DNA from: Tenodera sinensis
Lineage: Eukaryota > Arthropoda > Insecta > Mantodea > Mantidae
NCBI GenBank assembly: GCA_030765045.1
Contig: CM060965.1
Location: 152,128,374-152,192,373 of the forward strand
DNA length: 64,000 nt
Reading direction: 5' to 3'
Shown: positions 52,801 through 58,800 of the stretch, one piece after another
How the letters are laid out: the number at the start of each line of letters is the position of its first letter
Position numbering within the stretch: position 1 is the first letter of the stretch
Translations under genes and position numbers: made by a program
The notes under the pieces: generated by a model
Told to the model about the DNA's origin: nothing
Seen by the model: the letters and a program-made list of their open reading frames with translations, nothing else
Databases searched by the model: none

Positions 52801-55800
52801 GACAGCGATTTGGATATTGATGGCAAATTTTCCGAATTTGAGGGCGGTGTGGAGAATATAGGTACGAGTAGCAGTGAGGAAGAACGTGACCAACTTCCTT
52901 CAGGTATTCGTGAAGAGTCAGCATTGTGGAGTGCTGAAAACAATTGCAATACAGATAGGCACATCTTCACGAGCACAGGCTCTTGTGTTCAACCCCAGGC
53001 TCAGCTGACTTCTGACAGCCAACCAATTGTCATTCTCACAAAATTGTTTACTACCGACTTAGTGTCTCTCATTGTTTCGGAAACAAATGTATATGCGTGT
53101 AAGGTGAAGGAAGATCTGCTCTCTAAAGGTAAATTAGAGCCTAAGAGCAGAATTCAAAGGTGGACAGAAGTAACACTCAATGAGATTTACAGGCTAATTG
53201 GTCTAATTATACTTATGGGTGTTATTCGTAAACCTGCATTATACATGTGTTGGTCCACAGATGACATGCTAGCTACTCCTTTTTTTGGAAAATGCATGTC
53301 AAATAACAGGTTTACGTCAATTTTGCGGTTCCTTCATTTCACCTGCACAGAGAATGTAAACTCCACAAAATTAGGCCTGTTTTCGATTATATCATTTCAA
53401 AATTTAAAGAAAATTATGTGCCTGGTGAAAAGGTCACTGTTGATGAAAGTCTAATGCTTTGGAAGGGCCGCTTAGGTTGGAAGCAATACATCAAAACAAA
53501 AAGGGCTAGATTTGGCATAAAGAGTTTTGATGTTTGTGAATGTAAAACGGGATATCTTTACAATAGCTGCATTTACACTGGTCAAGGGATTGACAATACT
53601 GGAGACAAAGATTTGGGCTTATCTGGCTCCATAGTAATGCACCTAATGGAACCTGTGCTTAATGAGGGTAGGACTGTGTACTTAGATAACTGGTACAGCT
53701 CTCCTAAATTATTCATGGCCTTACACAAAAGAAAGACTAATGCAATTGGAACAGTACGTTCAAATTGTATTGGTTTGCCTAAAGATGTGAATACAAAGGC
53801 TCTAAGGAGAGGGGAAGTGGAGGTGCATCAGCTCCCACCTTTGACCTACCTTGCCTGGCAGGACAGGAGGGTAGTTACGGCATTATCCAGTTGCAGCTCT
53901 TAAGATTTTGATGGTTGACACTGGAAAAACAGATGCCCATACCAAAATGTGCATTTTCAAGCCTGACGTTATCCAGGAATACAATATGCACATTGGCGGT
54001 GTCAATCTAGTAGATCAGGTATTGCATATCCCTCTTTACGAAAAACAGTGAAATGGTATAAAAAGGTATTTTTGCACCAGCTGGATATAACCATATACAA
54101 TTGTTTGATAATTTGGAGAGCTCTAAACCCACACAAGACAATGATTTACCTGGACTTTCGACTATCAATAGCTCGCAGCCTAATTGAACAGTACCAAGTT
54201 GAGAGACCTCTTCATACTGGGGGTAGAAAATCCAAAACCCCTGCACCCCTCAGACTTCAAGGAAAACATTATCCTAAAAGGATACCGCCAACAGCAAAGA
54301 AGTCCCACCCATCTCGAAAGTGTTTCGTGTGCCGCAAGAAGGGAATTCGCAAGGAAACTGGGATGATGTGTTGCGAATGTGGAGATGTGCCCTTGTGTGT
54401 TTATCCCTGTTTTGAGGCATATCACTGCAGAAGGAACATATAAAGGTAAGCCAGTAAAGCATATAGAATTTTATTAAATGTTTCATAATGGGGGAAAATC
54501 AAAATAAGTTGAGTTAGATAGAGGATAAATAAGTGTTAAATGCACAAACGCACAGGACATGTATACACGCCCATATCGCTCGTCCGTCATTTTAAGTGGA
54601 CGGGATTTCACGTCCATATCCGTGAAGAGGTTAATACAGCGTCCAAACAGAATCTTGTTTTCAGATCTGTTGGTTGACCTGTCTGCAATGCGTTCATAAA
54701 CAAGGGCTTCTGTGGCAACATAACAGATGCACTAACACCAGCTACGGCCATAGCTTTACCATGGTTATATTATGTTACAAACAGTTGGCGGCACTAATGC
54801 AACCCAACGGATGGAATATCACCAAATATAGCCAGACTGCACCATAATGGGGGGAAAACATCAGGGTTGTGTTTTGGGGTATCTCAATAAACTGTGCCTA
54901 CTATATAGAGAGAACTTCGAAACATTGACACACAAATTTCCAGTTCTTTTCTCTAGCACTCGAGATCAGTGATACTAGCGATACTGTCCAATTAGCAATT
55001 TTCTTAAGGGGAGTTAATAAAGATTTCAATGTGATAAACTTGTCCACTCAGATTTTTTCAAAAACTGAGATTCCTCTAAACAAAAGTTTTAAAACATGCA
55101 TAAAATACTCTAGCAATAGCAAATACTACATAGCAGACATAGAACTAACGGCAAGTAGACTACCAGAACAAGAAGGAAACATAGTTAAAAATAAATGTAT
55201 AAAATTGATAACGGAAATTAAAGGAAATGTGGGGGGCAATATAGAAGCACTAAAAACAGTTCAAAGTCTAAATGAAAAACTGATTGTTTATATATAAGCA
55301 GACAAAGGAAACAGTATAGTTATTTTAGATAAGGATGACTACACAAAAAGAGTTGTTGTTGTTAGCTAATGCTGGATTTCTGACAAAAAAGTCATTAATC
55401 CTCTTGCTCTCCAATATTTTTCACTGATGGATGGGGCACTAGAAGTAGCCGGGCATATTTGAAGGTGGTCTCGATCCATTTCCTCTTGCAGATCACATAG
55501 AGGACAGAGTGGTGAAGAATATATCCCAATTCTGTTTAAATGTTTTGCCAGACAATCATGTCCTGTAATCAACCTGAAGGTTGCAACTGCTGTTTTTTGA
55601 GGATACTGAAGAATTAATGTTTGGTAGTTCCCATCTTTTATTCTTTGATTTTTCATAGTAATATTTTGCAATAATTTTTTTGAATTCAGAGTTGACTGAA
55701 CCCTAAAACTACTTAACTTACAGAATCCAGCCATAAAATTCGCCCTTGAAATTGAAAAAGAAAGTTTGCTACCATTCCTGGACCTGAAAGTAATGAGGCA

Positions 55801-58800
55801 CAACAACAAAATAGAATTTGGCATTTACAGAAAACCTCTCATACGGACAGCTACATCAAAGAAAGTAATCTTAACGCAAAGTCACATCAACATGCCATAT
55901 TCCACAGCTTAATACATAGATTAATAAACACACCACTGACAGATGAAGAATTTAAAAGGGAACATCAACCCATCAAGACAGTAGCAGAAAAAAAAAAACA
56001 GTTTCAAAATGGACTTAGTTGAAAGACTTATAAAAATATGAAACACAAAAACAGATTAAGGACATCACAATGCTGAACAATAGATCCAGTCCACGACCTA
56101 CATACAGCAAATTCACCTCCCACCCAAAGTTGCACAATAAATTCCAGAAACTGTTACAGGATTATAACATTAACCCTTACAACAGATTCAACCTGAGAAA
56201 CCTGCTAAACCACCCATTAAAGGGCATAATACCAACAAACCCAAAATCTGGTGTTTATCAGATAAAATGTGAGGAGGATTGCCAAGAATATACATCGGCC
56301 AAACTAAAAGAAATCTTAAAACCTGACTGAAGGAGCACATTAGAAACATAACATTCAAAAGATTAACAAATCAGCCGTAGCCCATAACTTCTGGTCAACT
56401 CAGCACACCATAGAAGAGGCTATTAAATTACTAAAACATGCAAAAACATTAGAGACTGATGATTTGGGAGAAAATACATATTATGAAGAATGTTCACACA
56501 GCCATTAATTTTGATATACCACAAGCAGACGACATAATGAAGTTTATATTTAGCAAACCAGATACCAGCACAATCACTACCACAACATGTTTCTTCTTCA
56601 ACTGCCAGTCAAGAAACTGGACGCTGGCCTTCAAAACGCGTCCGGACAAAAATAAGTATAAGTGAAACTATGTGTGTCTTTAGGTCGACTCATTTACTTC
56701 TAAAAGATTTCAATATTACAGAAGAATTAGCTGCTCTTGTTCCTCTTAAAGGCACCACTAAAGTCAATGATTTGATCAGGGGAGTCATGAAACCTTGAAC
56801 CGACTTGGCTTGAAATATATGAATTCATCTGGTATAACAACAGACAGCTCCTGGATTTGCAGGAAGACAAGAAAGGTTAGTTAAATTACTGCAAGCAGAG
56901 GCAGCTAAGGAAGGAAACATTGCTGTAATACAATATCACTGCTTAATACACCAAGAAAACCTTTGTGCTGAATCCTTAAATTTAGATAGTGTTTTCAAAG
57001 TCATAAAAGTAGTGCAATTTCATTCATTCACATGGTTTGTGACAGAGAATTTCAAAATTTGTTAAAAAATCTTGATTTGGAATTAGAAGATATATTATTA
57101 TACACACTTGAATCTATTAACAGTGAAGCAATATAATCCCGCAATATCACAAGTGTACAGAGACTAACTTGCTGTTGAACCATTCGATCAACAGCTGAAT
57201 GATGGAGAGGACCCTTACCGAAACTAGTCCTGTGATTAATATAAATTACAAGTAAGTTGGGAAAAATGTGTTTATAAATATTGACATATTTTTCAATCTG
57301 CAAAAATAATAACTATAGTTGCATATTCTAAAATAATTCAAGACAAAGCACACATGCGTGAAGATACAATGGTGTTCACAGATTAATACAGCATCTAAAC
57401 AGAATGTTGTTTTAAAATCTATCATTTGCCTTCCCTGCAATGGATTAAAAAATGAGGGCTTCTATGGCAACATAACAGATGCAATAACACCAACTATGTC
57501 CGTAGTTTTACCATGGTTATATTTTGCCACCAGTTGACGGTACTAATGCAACATAACAGGTGGAATATCACAAAATATAACCAGACCACACCATAATGGG
57601 GGGGATGTCATATGGCTTTTGGGGTATTCTAATAAGCTGCTTCATCTATACCATAGCATACATCTTGTTATTTTGAATTGCCTAGAATTGAATTGTTTAA
57701 GAAGCTTAATATCTAAGGAATTTTATATAGGATGGAAATTAAAACATTGGACATAGAGATTTAACATTAGAAATCAATTCTTCACAGGTAATCAGCCGTG
57801 TTAAGTATGTGAAGGTCGAGCTTTCAGCCATTGTATACTCCATGGCCATCTTCAGGACTAAAAAGATGAAAAGTCTCCTCAGTTTTCCAATATATACTAT
57901 GGTTAGGTTGTATTGACCTAGCCAATGCGCGGGTGATGATTTTTTTTTTTTTTTTACCATGGAGGGGAAAAACCCGTTACAGGCGGAGGCCGACATGCTG
58001 AGGCCAACAGTGTGAGGGTCCCTGCGCCCTGAAGGGGGAGGGTTACTCACTAAAAAACCCCTCCACGTGTTAGTTCGTACAATGCTAAGGTTTCGTGCAT
58101 CATCGTGCGTTAGTCGGGTCCCGCATAGCACCCCGGTTAGTAATTGATAGCTTTAAGCTGGCATGAGTTCATGCGAGCGGGTCAATTGTTACTTTTTGGT
58201 AATGCCCATGAAACCTGGACATGACCAAGAGAGATAAATGCATTGTTAAATTTGTATTGATATTAGACGCAGTTACGCTTACTTATGATTAGGTTGCACA
58301 GGCATAGGCCTGTTAGTCAAGATGTAATTTGTGTGGTGCTTAATTCTAGGGTTGCACAGGTATTTACCTGCCAGTCGTTATACTATCTGCTAATGTTAGT
58401 GTTAGCATACCTGAGGTTATTCGTGCAATGTTTCAGCTTATATCTAGTGTTTCACAGGTGTTTACCTGCCAGTCGTTATAATATTTGCTAATGTTAGAGT
58501 TAGTGTAACTGAAGTTGATCGTGCAATATTTGAGCTTATATCTAGCGATGCACAGGTGAAACCTGCAAGTCGTTGTGAGATAAGCTAATGTTAGTGTTGG
58601 AGTGAAAAGATATTTTCGTGCAATAATTAGGCTTATGTCTAGTGTTGCACAGGTATGTACCTGCAAGTCGTTAGAATCACCTAATGGTCTGTGATTTTTA
58701 CGCATGCTTGGATTAAATGTTATCATGCTAGATTTCTTCTTGTCTGCCCTAGGCAGGCAGGTCTTGTATAAGCGTTTGTCCTGGTCTCGCCGTGTCGTCG

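Noticed and set aside
57739..58131. 130-codon minus-strand frame as a gene
   Set aside because: It runs through the poly-T tail of retroposon X into flanking repeat; the same segment recurs at 58969-59220, so it is repeat-derived.
58299..58663. Regularly spaced palindromic repeats that look CRISPR-like
   Set aside because: Repeats are only ~14 bp cores at ~97-bp spacing, spacers are similar to each other, and the context is a eukaryotic intron with no cas genes.
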